A stretch of 36,181 bases of DNA, taken from assembly GCA_902799385.1 (NCBI GenBank), contig CADCAK010000032.1, forward strand, positions 1 through 36,181. The letters are read 5' to 3'. Position numbers and translations under genes: made by a program. Within the stretch, counting starts at the first letter, position 1, and each line of letters opens with the position of its first letter. Below the pieces are notes generated by a model. The model saw only the letters and a list, made by a program, of their open reading frames with translations. It was not told the DNA's origin and made no database searches. The DNA is from an uncultured bacterium (GTDB taxonomy: Bacteria > Verrucomicrobiota > Kiritimatiellia > RFP12 > UBA1067). This document shows positions 25,365 through 33,506 of the stretch, in pieces.

Positions 25365-25847
25365 TTACAGATCTTTCCCTATCTCGGGATGCTGTACGGC
25401 AATCGGCGTTCCGTCCTGGGATATGTAGAACATGTCAAGAACAACGGTCTTGTCGCCACGGTTCTCGCCGTGGTGGATCGTGCCGACCATCTCGACGACG
25501 GCCTCCCCGGCATGGACGGTCTTTTCCTCGCCGTTGAGCCCGATGATCGTGAGCTCACCCTGCTGCAAGATGCCGTAGTTCATGACAGGGTGGTGATGCC
25601 ACCCGAGCTTGCTGCCGCGAGGGAACACATAGCGCCTTACGACAAGCTCCGGCTTGCCGACAGGATAGTCTGGCAGCTGTACGCCGTCCCAGCTCTGCGA
25701 CGTGCGCTCAAGTTCGATTATCTCAATCTTCTTCGCGTCGTCGTACTTGCCGAACGCGGAATCGGAGCCGGGCGTCGCGCATCCGGCCACGATGCCGAGG
25801 GCCGTCGCGCATACAATAGAAAACCTCCTGCCTTGTGCCTCTATCAT
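25365..25847 (-). CDS. Cupin domain lipoprotein
   Basis: A 160-residue protein. The N-terminus (MIEAQGRRFSIVCATALGIVAGC) is a lipoprotein signal ending in a VAGC lipobox. The mature part is a small double-stranded beta-helix cupin: GWHHHPVMNYGILQQGELTI supplies the H-x-H...E metal ligands and MVGTIHHGENRG the second motif. It probably binds a metal at the cell envelope; its reaction is unknown. Start choice: ATG at 25847 has AAAGG 8 bases upstream, better than the ATG at 25853. It follows purE by 13 bases and ends the hisG run of genes. Confidence 0.82.
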   Translation of the reverse strand: MIEAQGRRFSIVCATALGIVAGCATPGSDSAFGKYDDAKKIEIIELERTSQSWDGVQLPDYPVGKPELVVRRYVFPRGSKLGWHHHPVMNYGILQQGELTIIGLNGEEKTVHAGEAVVEMVGTIHHGENRGDKTVVLDMFYISQDGTPIAVQHPEIGKDL

Positions 25848-25860
25848 GTCCATGCCTTTC

Positions 25861-26358
25861 TTACGACTGGTGGATGCGGTCGTTCGCTGCGGCGACCTTG
25901 GCGCGAAGCTCTTCCTTGTGGGCGAGGAACTTCTCGCGCAGGCCCGCGTCCGCCGTGCCGAGGATCTGCACCGCGAGAAGCGCTGCGTTCGCGGGGCCGG
26001 CAGAGCCCACGGCGACAGTCGCGACGGGTACGCCCGAGGGCATCTGCACGGTGGCGTAGAGGGCGTCAAGGCCATTGAGCGCCCCGCCCGCGACGGGGAT
26101 GCCGACGACGGGCAGGACGGTCGCAGCGGCAAGCACGCCGCCGAGGTGCGCCGCGCCGCCAGCGGCCGCGATGATGACCTTGAGTCCACGCGACTCAGCC
26201 GTCCTGGAATACTCAATTGCGACGTCAGGCGTCCTGTGCGCGGAGATTACGCGCGTCTCGTATGGAACGCCGAACTTGTCAAGCGTCTCGCAGGCCTTCT
26301 TCACAAGCGGCCAGTCCGAGTCGGACCCCATCACGATTCCGACAACTGCATCTGCCAT
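25861..26358 (-). CDS. purE: N5-carboxyaminoimidazole ribonucleotide mutase
   Basis: A 165-residue class I PurE that moves the carboxylate of N5-CAIR to C4 in purine synthesis. Motifs: [17 protein letters not shown] at the N-terminus, [13 protein letters not shown] near residue 33 (catalytic His in the S-A-H-R-T-P loop), [15 protein letters not shown] near 64, and [22 protein letters not shown] near 87. Length is typical. AAAGGAA is 8-12 bases before the ATG. No purK is nearby, so that partner must be elsewhere. Confidence 0.96.
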   Translation of the reverse strand: MADAVVGIVMGSDSDWPLVKKACETLDKFGVPYETRVISAHRTPDVAIEYSRTAESRGLKVIIAAAGGAAHLGGVLAAATVLPVVGIPVAGGALNGLDALYATVQMPSGVPVATVAVGSAGPANAALLAVQILGTADAGLREKFLAHKEELRAKVAAANDRIHQS

Positions 26359-26388
26359 ATCTCAATTCCTTTCCTTTGTAATTGCAAG

Positions 26389-27021
26389 TCATTTCAGCGG
26401 CGCGGCCGGATTGCCAAGCACCGTAACGCCGGGATCGACGTCTACAAAAACGGCTGAGCCCGCCCCGACTACAGCCCCCACGCCTATCTTGCGGCGCGGC
26501 GCGACAACGGAGCCCGGGTATATCGCAGCCCCTTCGCCGACCTTCACGGCACCGCCAATCGAGCACTGCGCATAGACATGCGAGAAGTCGCCGAGGACGG
26601 TGTCGTGGCCAACCGAGCTCGAATGGAACACCGACACATGCCGCCCGACGGCGACGTCGACCGTGAGCGAGACGTGTGGCGCGATGAACGAGCCGTCGCC
26701 AACGACAACATTCGGCCCTATCGTCGCCGTCCTATGGACTATCGAAACGAACTTCGCGCCCTTCGCCTCAAGCGATGCGACGCAATGGCGGCGCGATGCG
26801 ATGCTGCCGAGCGCGGTTATGAAAACGTCGTCACCGTTGGGAACGTACGAATCAGGCGAGCCAATGATCGGCGGATAGCCGCCAAAGCCGTCGAGCGCCG
26901 TCGGCTTCGCGTCGAGAAAGCCCTTGACGTCGAATTCCGAGCCGTAGCCGACCGCCTCGCGCGCAGTGCCGAACAACTCGCGGCCAAAGCCTCCCGCGCC
27001 GACGATCACTAGATGCTTCAC
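26389..27021 (-). CDS. NeuD/PglD-type sugar O-acyltransferase
   Basis: A 210-residue left-handed beta-helix acetyltransferase. The Rossmann-like N-domain VKHLVIVGAGGFGREL is the NeuD/PglD signature. The C-terminal hexapeptide repeats run from SIVHRTATIGPNVVVGDG to the end, with the catalytic His probably in SSVGHDTVLGDF, and finish at GNPAAPLK. Such enzymes acetylate amino- or nonulosonic sugars for surface glycans. Start choice: GTG at 27021 overlaps the acyl carrier protein stop as GTGA, with GGGGTGGAG upstream. No other surface-glycan genes are adjacent, so the substrate is open. Confidence 0.87.
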   Translation of the reverse strand: MKHLVIVGAGGFGRELFGTAREAVGYGSEFDVKGFLDAKPTALDGFGGYPPIIGSPDSYVPNGDDVFITALGSIASRRHCVASLEAKGAKFVSIVHRTATIGPNVVVGDGSFIAPHVSLTVDVAVGRHVSVFHSSSVGHDTVLGDFSHVYAQCSIGGAVKVGEGAAIYPGSVVAPRRKIGVGAVVGAGSAVFVDVDPGVTVLGNPAAPLK

Positions 27022-27245
27022 GGCTCCACCCCCGCCGCCGCCATCAGGTCGGCGACAGTCCTGCACTTCTCAAGCTCGGCAGCGGAAAGCGCCTTGCCGA
27101 AGCGCTGGTCGATCATTACGCGAAGCGCAAACGCCGTGAGGGAGTCCCATAGCGGCCCAGCGCGAAAATCGGCATCGGGCGAGACGTCCGGGACTTCTAG
27201 TATCCCGGCAACGCGTTCGAGGAATTCCTGTGTTCTTGTCGCCAT
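27018..27245 (-). CDS. Acyl carrier protein-like protein
   Basis: A 75-residue protein with the four-helix carrier fold pattern: TRTQEFLERVAGIL, then a DADF segment, then GPLWDSLTAFALRVMIDQRFG. The Ser in D-S-L is the expected phosphopantetheine site. It resembles the specialised carriers of surface-glycan and small-molecule loci more than fatty-acid AcpP. Start choice: ATG at 27245 gives a standard carrier length; the frame extends upstream without carrier-like sequence. It overlaps the NeuD-type gene by 4 bases, suggesting a carrier-acyltransferase pair. TACCAT 5 bases before the ATG could be a weak local -10. Confidence 0.78.
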   Translation of the reverse strand: MATRTQEFLERVAGILEVPDVSPDADFRAGPLWDSLTAFALRVMIDQRFGKALSAAELEKCRTVADLMAAAGVEP

Positions 27246-27368
27246 TCCCGATGGTACACCACGACCCGTGCGACGCAGACATGGCGACGGCCGCCACCCG
27301 ATTGCCAGATGAGCCGCCGTCGCCGTGGTACTTCCGCGCAAGTACGAAGTCCGCCCAGGTCGTCGGGC

Positions 27369-27458
27369 TTACTTGTTCTTGTGCCGCTGCGCCTTCATGC
27401 GCTTGTCGTATTTGTGCTTAGACATTTTTTTGCGGCGTTTCTTCTTGATCGAACCCAT
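27369..27458 (-). CDS. mS38/AURKAIP1-COX24-like tiny basic ribosomal protein
   Basis: A 29-codon frame encodes MGSIKKKRRKKMSKHKYDKR followed by MKAQRHKNK. The M-G-S-x-x-K-K-R-R-K-[KR]-M-x-K-H-K pattern is that of the AURKAIP1/COX24 (DUF1713, mS38-like) domain proteins found in Bacteroidota and relatives, where they are small-subunit ribosomal proteins. AAGGAG lies 8 bases upstream of the ATG. It follows hisG by 36 bases and precedes the carrier protein gene by 123 bases. It is easily missed by gene finders because of its size. Confidence 0.8.
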   Translation of the reverse strand: MGSIKKKRRKKMSKHKYDKRMKAQRHKNK

Positions 27459-27494
27459 TGTAGTTTCTCCTTAGGTTGTGTTACGGCTTCTGTT

Positions 27495-28364
27495 TCAGAA
27501 GATAATCTTGTTCAGCGGCAGCTCGATGATGCCGGTCGCTCCGTTCCTCGTGAGCTGCGGGATTAGGTCGCGCACCAGCTTCTCTTCGACGACGGACTCG
27601 ACCGCGTACCAGTCGCCGCCGGAGAGCTTGTTCACGGTCGGCGCGTGCAGGGCGGGCATGACCTTGACGACATTCTCGAGCGTCTTCGCGGGCGCGTTGC
27701 ACTTGAGAAGGACGCGCCTCTGCGCCTCCAAGGCACCGGTGAGGAGCATCTTGAGCTGCTCAAGCTTCGCGCGCTTGGCGGCGTTCTTCCAGCTCTTCCT
27801 GTTGGCGATGAAGCGGGTGGTCGAGGTGAGAATCGTGTCTACGATGCGCAGGTTGTTTGCACGCAGCGAAGAGCCCGTCTCGGTGAGATCGACGATGGCG
27901 TCTACGAGCTCGGGGGCCTTGACTTCGGTCGCGCCCCAACTGAACTCGACCTCGGCCTTGACGCCGTGCTTCTTGAGGTAGCGCTTGACGAGGCCGATCG
28001 CCTCGGTCGAGATGCGCTTACCCCTGAGGTCCTTGACGGTCTTGATCTTCGAGTCGTTCGGGACCGCGAGAACCCAGCGGACGGGATTGGAAGTCGCCTT
28101 CGAGTAGTTTAGTTCGCAAATCTCCTGGACGTCCGAGCCGTTCTCGTAGACCCAGTCGTAGCCGCAGATGCCAGCGTCGAGGAGGCCGAGTTCGACATAG
28201 CGGCTCATCTCCTGCGGCCTCAGAAGACGGCACTTAATTTCATCGTCGTCGATCGTGGGTGTGTAGCTGCGGCTTGAGCAGGTGACGTTGAAGCCCGCGC
28301 GCTTGAACAGCGCGAAAGTCGATTCCTGCAAGCTGCCTTTCGGTAGTCCGAGAACTATTGCCAT
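27495..28364 (-). CDS. hisG: ATP phosphoribosyltransferase, long form
   Basis: A 289-residue enzyme for the first step of histidine synthesis, condensing ATP with PRPP. The N-terminus AIVLGLPKGSLQESTFALFKRAGF, the LLDAGICGYDWVYENG stretch, and the PRPP-binding segment VDAIVDLTETGSSLRANNL are characteristic. The roughly 75-residue C-terminal ACT-like regulatory domain (ending GIIELPLNKIIF) makes it the long HisG that works without HisZ and is normally inhibited by histidine. Start choice: ATG at 28364 with AAAGGA about 10 bases upstream; the longer frame includes the promoter. No other his genes are nearby. Confidence 0.96.
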   Translation of the reverse strand: MAIVLGLPKGSLQESTFALFKRAGFNVTCSSRSYTPTIDDDEIKCRLLRPQEMSRYVELGLLDAGICGYDWVYENGSDVQEICELNYSKATSNPVRWVLAVPNDSKIKTVKDLRGKRISTEAIGLVKRYLKKHGVKAEVEFSWGATEVKAPELVDAIVDLTETGSSLRANNLRIVDTILTSTTRFIANRKSWKNAAKRAKLEQLKMLLTGALEAQRRVLLKCNAPAKTLENVVKVMPALHAPTVNKLSGGDWYAVESVVEEKLVRDLIPQLTRNGATGIIELPLNKIIF

Positions 28365-28400
28365 CTTGTGATTGATCCTTTGCCTTTCAGAATTTGAGAA

Positions 28401-28430
28401 ATTATACCAAAAATATGCCGCCCTTGTCCA
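28401..28430 (-). promoter_or_regulatory. Promoter of hisG operon
   Basis: TGGACA (complement of 28425-28430), an 18-base spacer ending in TTTTTGG, then TATAAT (28401-28406). The start point near 28394 leaves a leader of about 30 bases with an AAAGGA ribosome-binding site, unlike the leaderless units. Confidence 0.78.
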
Positions 28431-28459
28431 ACGGCACGGGCCGCGTCCGCCGCCTTCCG

Positions 28460-30856
28460 TCAGAAGAACGTCATCTGCCCCGGCATTTCGGAGAGCCTGC
28501 GGCGCGGACGGCGGACGGCCTTCTGGGGAGCGTTGACGTCGAGCTCGTTCGCCTCGAGGTTCTTGAGTATCTGCGCCGCGCGGTCCACGACTTCCTTCGG
28601 GAGACCCGCCATCGCACCGACGTGGATGCCGAAGCTCTTTTCGGCGATTCCCGGGGCGATGCGGCGGAGAAACACCACGCGCCCGCTCTCCTCCTTGACC
28701 TTGACGGTGAAGTTCTTTACACCCTTGAACGTGTCCGCGAGGTCGGTGAGCTCGTGGTAGTGCGTCGCAAAGAGCGTCTTCGCCTTTGCCTGCGCCTTGC
28801 CGTGAAGGTACTCCGCGACCGACCACGCGATCGAGATGCCGTCGAAGGTCGAAGTGCCGCGCCCTATCTCGTCGAGAACGATAAGCGACCTGGGCGTCGC
28901 GTTGTTGAGGATGTTCGCAGTCTCCTGCATCTCAACCAGAAACGTCGAGCGCCCGCGCGCAAGGTCGTCGCCCGCGCCAATGCGCGTGAAGACGCGGTCG
29001 AGAACGCCTATCCTCATCGACGACGCCGGGACGAACGAGCCCATCTGCGCCATCACCGCAATCGTAGCCACCTGGCGGATGTACGTGGACTTTCCGGCCA
29101 TGTTAGGCCCGGTGATGAGCATTATCTGGTCGGTCGTCGTATTTAGAAACGCCGAGTTGGGGACGAACGGCTCGGCGTCAGGAAGCTGCTCTATTATCGG
29201 GTGTCGTCCGTCGGCGATTTCAAGGACGTCGGAATCGTCAACGACGGGCCGCACGTAACCGGCGGCGAGCGCGCGGTCGGAAAGCGCAAGCGTCGCGTCG
29301 AGCTCGCCAAGCGCAAGCGCCGTCTCCTGTATCTCAACGGTCTTGGCGGCGATTTCGCCGAGGATGTCGCGGAAAAGCCTCTGCTCAATGGCAATCGACT
29401 TCTCCTGAGCGCCGAGTACCTTGGTTTCGTACTCCTTGAGCTCGGGCGTCGTGTAGCGCTCGCCGGTCGTAAGCGTCTGGCGGCGGATGTAGTCGGCTGG
29501 AGCCATCGCGACGGAGCCCTTCGGGATCTCGATCACGAAGCCGAACGTCGAGACGTGCTTTACCTTCAGCTTCGCAATCCCCGTCCGCTCCTGCTCCCTA
29601 GTCTGGTATTCCGCGAGCCAGCGATGCCCCTCGTGGGCAATTCCCCTAAGTTCGTCAAGCTCGGCGTTGTATCCAGACGCGATGAAGCCGCCGTCCACGA
29701 GCATCACCGGCGGATCGTCGGCGATTGCGCGATCAATGAGCGAAACGGTCTCCGGCCTCGGGGTAAGCGCATAGGAGCCGGCATTAAGCATGGAAAGAAT
29801 GTCGGGAATCGGGCGCAGGGAATCGGCGAGCGCCTTCAAGTCGCGCGGGTTCGCGCGAAGCGAGTCGACCTTCTGGACGAGACGCTCGAGGTCGCGCACG
29901 CCAGAAAGGAGATTGCGTAGCGAGGCAAGCAGTCCCCGGTCGTCGACAAACGCCGAGACGCGGTCGAGACGCGCGTTCACATCTGCGGCGCGAGCAAGCG
30001 GACGGCATATCCAGTTGCGCATGGTGCGTGCGCCCATCGGGGTCTTAGTTACGTCGAGGACGCCGAGAAGAGACGCGTCCTTCGAGACTTCACCGCCCGG
30101 AACGAGTTGCAGGTGGCGCAAGGTTCCCGAGTCGAGGACAAGCGCGTCGTCGGAGCTGCGAATCGCTATCTTGCGGACATGCGCGAGCGAGTGGCGAAGA
30201 GTGGTGCCGACGTAGTAGAGCAAGGCCCCCGCCGCAGCAACCAAATCGCCCTTCCCAGCAAGGCCGAAGCCGTCGAGCGAGAGGACCTTGAAGTGGCGCG
30301 TCAGCGCTTCTGTCGCCGCGTCCAGGGAAAATGTCCAGCGGTTGTCGTCCGTCTCGGCAAGCGTCTCGGCGGGACGGTACCGTTCAAGCGCCTCGTCGAG
30401 CTTCTCCTCAGACTTGAACTCCTCGACGACGAACTCGCCCGTCGCAAGATCCATGAGCGCAAGCCCGAGTCCGTGGACTGAGGCGGCATAGTTGTTCACC
30501 GTCTCGTCGAGAAGCCCGTCTTCAGTTACGGTGCCAGGGGTGACTATGCGCGTGATTTCGCGGCGGACGAGCCCCTTCGCGAGCTTCGGATTCTCGACCT
30601 GGTCGCAGAGCGCGGCAGTCTTGCCGGCCCTTATGAGCTTCGCAAGGTATCCGTTCAGTGCATGGTAGGGAACGCCGCACATCGGCTGGCCGTTGCGATG
30701 CGTCAGCGTGGCGCCGAGTATGGGCGAGGCCGTCACCGCGTCTTCTCCGAACATCTCGTAGAAATCTCCAAGGCGGAACATCAGTATCGCGCCCGGCGGC
30801 ACCTCGCGTTTCAGCGCAAGGTACTGCCTCTGCATAGGTGTAAGTTCGTCAGCCAT
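28460..30856 (-). CDS. mutS: DNA mismatch repair protein MutS
   Basis: A 798-residue mismatch-recognition ATPase. The mismatch-reading motif RLGDFYEMFGEDA is near residue 28, followed by GVPYHALNGYLAKLIRAG. The clamp and lever domains precede the ATPase, with Walker A TGPNMAGKSTYIRQVA near 600, DDLARGRSTFLVEM near 642, Walker B VLDEIGRGTSTFDG near 670, and ATHYHELT. The C-terminus ends GQMTFF, a sliding-clamp binding type motif. Start choice: ATG at 30856 with AGGA upstream; the longer frame reaches into the promoter. It is a single-gene unit with no mutL beside it. Confidence 0.97.
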   Translation of the reverse strand: MADELTPMQRQYLALKREVPPGAILMFRLGDFYEMFGEDAVTASPILGATLTHRNGQPMCGVPYHALNGYLAKLIRAGKTAALCDQVENPKLAKGLVRREITRIVTPGTVTEDGLLDETVNNYAASVHGLGLALMDLATGEFVVEEFKSEEKLDEALERYRPAETLAETDDNRWTFSLDAATEALTRHFKVLSLDGFGLAGKGDLVAAAGALLYYVGTTLRHSLAHVRKIAIRSSDDALVLDSGTLRHLQLVPGGEVSKDASLLGVLDVTKTPMGARTMRNWICRPLARAADVNARLDRVSAFVDDRGLLASLRNLLSGVRDLERLVQKVDSLRANPRDLKALADSLRPIPDILSMLNAGSYALTPRPETVSLIDRAIADDPPVMLVDGGFIASGYNAELDELRGIAHEGHRWLAEYQTREQERTGIAKLKVKHVSTFGFVIEIPKGSVAMAPADYIRRQTLTTGERYTTPELKEYETKVLGAQEKSIAIEQRLFRDILGEIAAKTVEIQETALALGELDATLALSDRALAAGYVRPVVDDSDVLEIADGRHPIIEQLPDAEPFVPNSAFLNTTTDQIMLITGPNMAGKSTYIRQVATIAVMAQMGSFVPASSMRIGVLDRVFTRIGAGDDLARGRSTFLVEMQETANILNNATPRSLIVLDEIGRGTSTFDGISIAWSVAEYLHGKAQAKAKTLFATHYHELTDLADTFKGVKNFTVKVKEESGRVVFLRRIAPGIAEKSFGIHVGAMAGLPKEVVDRAAQILKNLEANELDVNAPQKAVRRPRRRLSEMPGQMTFF

Positions 30857-30892
30857 CTGCAAATTCCTGCATCCTTGTTTCAGTGGCGGCTT

Positions 30893-30904
30893 ATTATACC
30901 AAAA
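30893..30904 (-). promoter_or_regulatory. Extended -10 promoter TTTTGGTATAAT of mutS
   Basis: TATAAT at 30893-30898 with TTTTGG upstream. The start point near 30886 gives a leader of about 30 bases with AGGA before the ATG. No good -35. Confidence 0.72.
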
Positions 30905-30910
30905 CACGCG

Positions 30911-30940
30911 GAAAAAATCTCACTCGACAAACGAGAAGTG
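30911..30940 (-). terminator. Possible terminator after the C1 peptidase gene
   Basis: On the minus strand a CTCG-TTTGT-CGAG hairpin (30923-30935) with weak flanking pairing is followed by a T6 run (30912-30917), just past the stop codon at 30949. The stem is short, so strength is uncertain. Confidence 0.4.
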
Positions 30941-30948
30941 CGCACCAA

Positions 30949-32805
30949 TCAGGGAGCGCCGACCGACACCTTGAAAAAGCGGTTGGTCGTCGTAGCGAGC
31001 TCGTCCTTTGGCACAACGCTCCAGCCGCCTGCGAGCGAAATGTCGTAGCATCCCAATATCGTGTAATTCCGGCTATCGCCCAGGTCGGGATGCCACGTGA
31101 GCGATGGTACGCCGTTTGTGACGGCGATGGAAACCATGAAGTCATCGTCGGCTCTTGCGGGGTCGAGCCCAGCGAGCCAGCTCGTCCAAAGAGTACGTCC
31201 GTTCGCGCCCACCATATTTGCAAACGCCCCAAACGTCTCGCCATGCTGCGCGTAGGCAAGCGCATTTGTTGCGGCAAGGTCCGCAAGCGCCGCAGTACCG
31301 TCCGCAGTCTCACCCGGCGCATCGCCAGCCTTCGCCGGAACAGTCGAGCGAGTGTACGCCTTGATACACGCCGCCCAGGCTTCGTCGGTGGAGTCAACTT
31401 GATCGATGATGTTCTTGTCTGCGCCATCAATCCAGGTGTCCTCCTCGTCGTTTGTACCGGAGTACCCGAAGTACGACTGACCAAGGCCGAGGTTCGGATA
31501 GCAGTAATTGATGTATGTGCAGCACAAAGGATTGGACCTTTCGCTTCCAGTTTGACGATAAACGACCGAGAAAGTCGCATGGTCGGCAAGAGGGATAGGC
31601 GACGGAAGCGGTATCGTCGTAAATCCGGCATGGGGCAATGTACCAGACATTTGGCAGGCGAGGACGCCTTCTTCCGTGGGCGTTTCCGAATTGCGAGTCA
31701 CGTTGGTGTATATGGAAATCTCGTAAGGGCAGGGCGTCACTAGAGAGTACAATCCGACCGCCGCGAGTTCCTCGTTCCATCCCGACGTGAACACGGCGGC
31801 CATTAAGTCGAAAGGATCAAGCTTGTCGGCATGCACTGTTGCGAAATCGTAGATGTACCCAAATTTGTCATAACCATAAATGGAAGTGTAGTTCTCTTCC
31901 TCCGTCGCCGGGATGAAAACGGAGTTGTTGTCTGTCCCGAAGCGCGTATCGTAGTAGGAGACGTACCAGTAGCCGCCGGCAGTGCCATCGTTTGTGCCCC
32001 AGCTGTTCTTGATAAGCCAGGCGCCGTCGCCAGGAGGCATTTTTGAAAAGTTATTCGTGGACCAGTTGTCGTCCCACCCTATCACCGTTATCGCGTGGTC
32101 GCATCCATACGTTCCGCTGTAATATGCGGAACAGCCTTTTTGGCTAATGCCTGTCCATCGTGCCGCCACGGCTACCGCACCGTATTCCATGATGGCGGAC
32201 TTCAACTCGTTACGCGTTGTCTCCGTTCCGTCAAGGGAGGGAATCAACACGATGTTCTGTATGTGAAGCGCTGGGTCGAGCGGGTGACTATGCCTGAGGT
32301 TCTCCCATTCATTTCTAGCGCGATCAGTAGTGTAGTAACCGTTGTCGCTAAAATACACGTCGTTCGTCTCTGCCACGGCGCCGCTCCATCTGAGCAGGTA
32401 CGCTGCCGACATGTCGTTGTTGCCGCCAAGATTCCAGTCGCCGTAAAAGCCGCAAAGGAGTGTCATGTTTTTTTCGGAAAGGTCCCATTCTCCACGCCCT
32501 GTCCTCAACAGCTGCGTTTCGATGACAGCGTTTGCGGCAAATGTCCAGCATGTACCCAACGGATTCTGGTTCTTTACCGGAGTGACCCACCCATGCTCTC
32601 TGGAATCCCATGAAGAAGGAAGTGGCGTTGCCTTCAACCGCTTAGTGGAAGCCTTAGCGCCATCCGCCTGCCTTATTTTCATTCGATGCGGCGGGGGGCG
32701 AAACCCCGTCGGACGCCTGACTTCGCCATATGCAACGACTGCAAGTGCGACCGAAACGACCGCAAGCAACGCTCCCATGTACTTTCGCAGGCTACCCTCA
32801 TTCAT
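30949..32805 (-). CDS. Secreted papain-like (C1 family) cysteine peptidase
   Basis: A 618-residue exported protease. A signal peptide (RKYMGALLAVVSVALAVVAYG) is followed by a short basic region and the catalytic domain starting at LPSSWDSREHGWVTPVKNQ. The catalytic residues are Gln and Cys in VKNQNPLGTCWTF, His in DHAITVIGWDD and Asn in WLIKNSWGT. The next part resembles the lectin-like domain that follows C1 peptidases in many bacteria. The last 70 residues (LTWHPDLGDSRNYTI ... RFFKVSV) match a C-terminal domain common on secreted Kiritimatiellota/Lentisphaerota proteins, from memory. Start choice: ATG at 32805 keeps the R-K before the hydrophobic core; the leader would be only about 7 bases. 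GC content looks lower than its neighbours. Confidence 0.88.
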   Translation of the reverse strand: MNEGSLRKYMGALLAVVSVALAVVAYGEVRRPTGFRPPPHRMKIRQADGAKASTKRLKATPLPSSWDSREHGWVTPVKNQNPLGTCWTFAANAVIETQLLRTGRGEWDLSEKNMTLLCGFYGDWNLGGNNDMSAAYLLRWSGAVAETNDVYFSDNGYYTTDRARNEWENLRHSHPLDPALHIQNIVLIPSLDGTETTRNELKSAIMEYGAVAVAARWTGISQKGCSAYYSGTYGCDHAITVIGWDDNWSTNNFSKMPPGDGAWLIKNSWGTNDGTAGGYWYVSYYDTRFGTDNNSVFIPATEEENYTSIYGYDKFGYIYDFATVHADKLDPFDLMAAVFTSGWNEELAAVGLYSLVTPCPYEISIYTNVTRNSETPTEEGVLACQMSGTLPHAGFTTIPLPSPIPLADHATFSVVYRQTGSERSNPLCCTYINYCYPNLGLGQSYFGYSGTNDEEDTWIDGADKNIIDQVDSTDEAWAACIKAYTRSTVPAKAGDAPGETADGTAALADLAATNALAYAQHGETFGAFANMVGANGRTLWTSWLAGLDPARADDDFMVSIAVTNGVPSLTWHPDLGDSRNYTILGCYDISLAGGWSVVPKDELATTTNRFFKVSVGAP

Positions 32806-32819
32806 AATGTTTGGAAGAA

Positions 32820-32849
32820 ATTGTACCACAAGTCCCAAACACCTGTCAA
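32820..32849 (-). promoter_or_regulatory. Sigma-70 promoter of the C1 peptidase gene
   Basis: TTGACA (complement of 32844-32849), an 18-base spacer ending in TGG, then TACAAT (32820-32825). It has both a consensus -35 and an extended -10. Confidence 0.8.
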
Positions 32850-32878
32850 CGCCACGCATTTACCGTGTCGCGTAGTTT

Positions 32879-33484
32879 TCAAAAAAAAAACAGGTCTAGA
32901 TACGCGTTCACGCATTCGCTGCGATACAGCCTGCACCCGATCTGCATCCGGCTGCAGTCGTCGATCATGTCGATTAGGCTCAGAGGCGGGTTGTCCCTGC
33001 CGAGGAAGTAGTCCGGTGTCGCGTCCAGCTTCCAAAGCTCGCCCACCGACTGCCGCTGCCACCGCCTCACATGGGCCGGAGGCCGGGGCTTCGGAACCGC
33101 GATCTTGATGCCGTGGTCCAACGCCCAGTGCCGCACCTGCGCGCGGTCCACTTCCAGACCGTACTTCCGGCCCACTTCGCTCGCCGCAAAGGCGTACGAA
33201 TATCGCCTTACGTCCCCGTCCGGACTCAGGACGCGCCTCAGGAACCTCTGAGCCTCGTCCGGCCACGCCGACATGTGGTTGCCGCCGGAACGGCTCGGCT
33301 CCCACGCATCCGCCTCCCCGGCCACCCTTGCCGCGAGGAAGGAAGTCCTCAGCTCGTAGAGCCTCGTCTTGCCGACGCCGAGCGACGCCATCGCCTGCTT
33401 CCGGGTCATGGAATCGTCTACGAACTGCATCACCGTGTCGCGCACGTGCGCGGCACCCAGCCTGTTTGCGATCTGTTGTTTCAT
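32879..33484 (-). pseudogene. Truncated DDE integrase-type transposase
   Basis: A 201-residue N-terminal remnant. It has a helix-turn-helix (DDSMTRKQAMASLGVGKTRLYEL), then a linker, then the start of an rve/IS481-like catalytic core: the first Asp is in LWKLDATPDYFLG and the second in LIDMIDDCSRMQIG. The frame ends at LDLFFF, in a run of ten Ts (32881-32890). The third catalytic acid, Glu, and the rest of the core are absent, and no transposase sequence follows in any frame before the C1 peptidase promoter. It therefore cannot be active. Its start keeps a -10 box 7 bases upstream. Confidence 0.8.
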
Positions 33485-33491
33485 GGGGCAT

Positions 33492-33501
33492 ATTCTACCC
33501 C
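33492..33501 (-). promoter_or_regulatory. Promoter of the transposase remnant
   Basis: GGGGTAGAAT, with TAGAAT at 33492-33497, ends 7 bases before the ATG at 33484. TTAGCA 16 bases further upstream is a weak -35. TGGGG and CCCCA flank the box as a small inverted repeat. Confidence 0.5.
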
Positions 33502-33506
33502 ATTTT

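Noticed and set aside
27328..27345. GTACTT-CCGCGC-AAGTAC hairpin between the mS38-like and carrier protein genes
   Set aside because: Only a 6-base-pair stem with no U-tract; could be chance, and the downstream genes appear to belong to the same run.
28365..28826. Upstream extension of hisG to 28826
   Set aside because: It runs through the promoter and into the 3' end of mutS; the ATP phosphoribosyltransferase family begins at 28364.
32881..32890. T10 run as a programmed frameshift or slippage site in the transposase
   Set aside because: Neither alternative frame after the run shows transposase core sequence, so a truncation explains it better.
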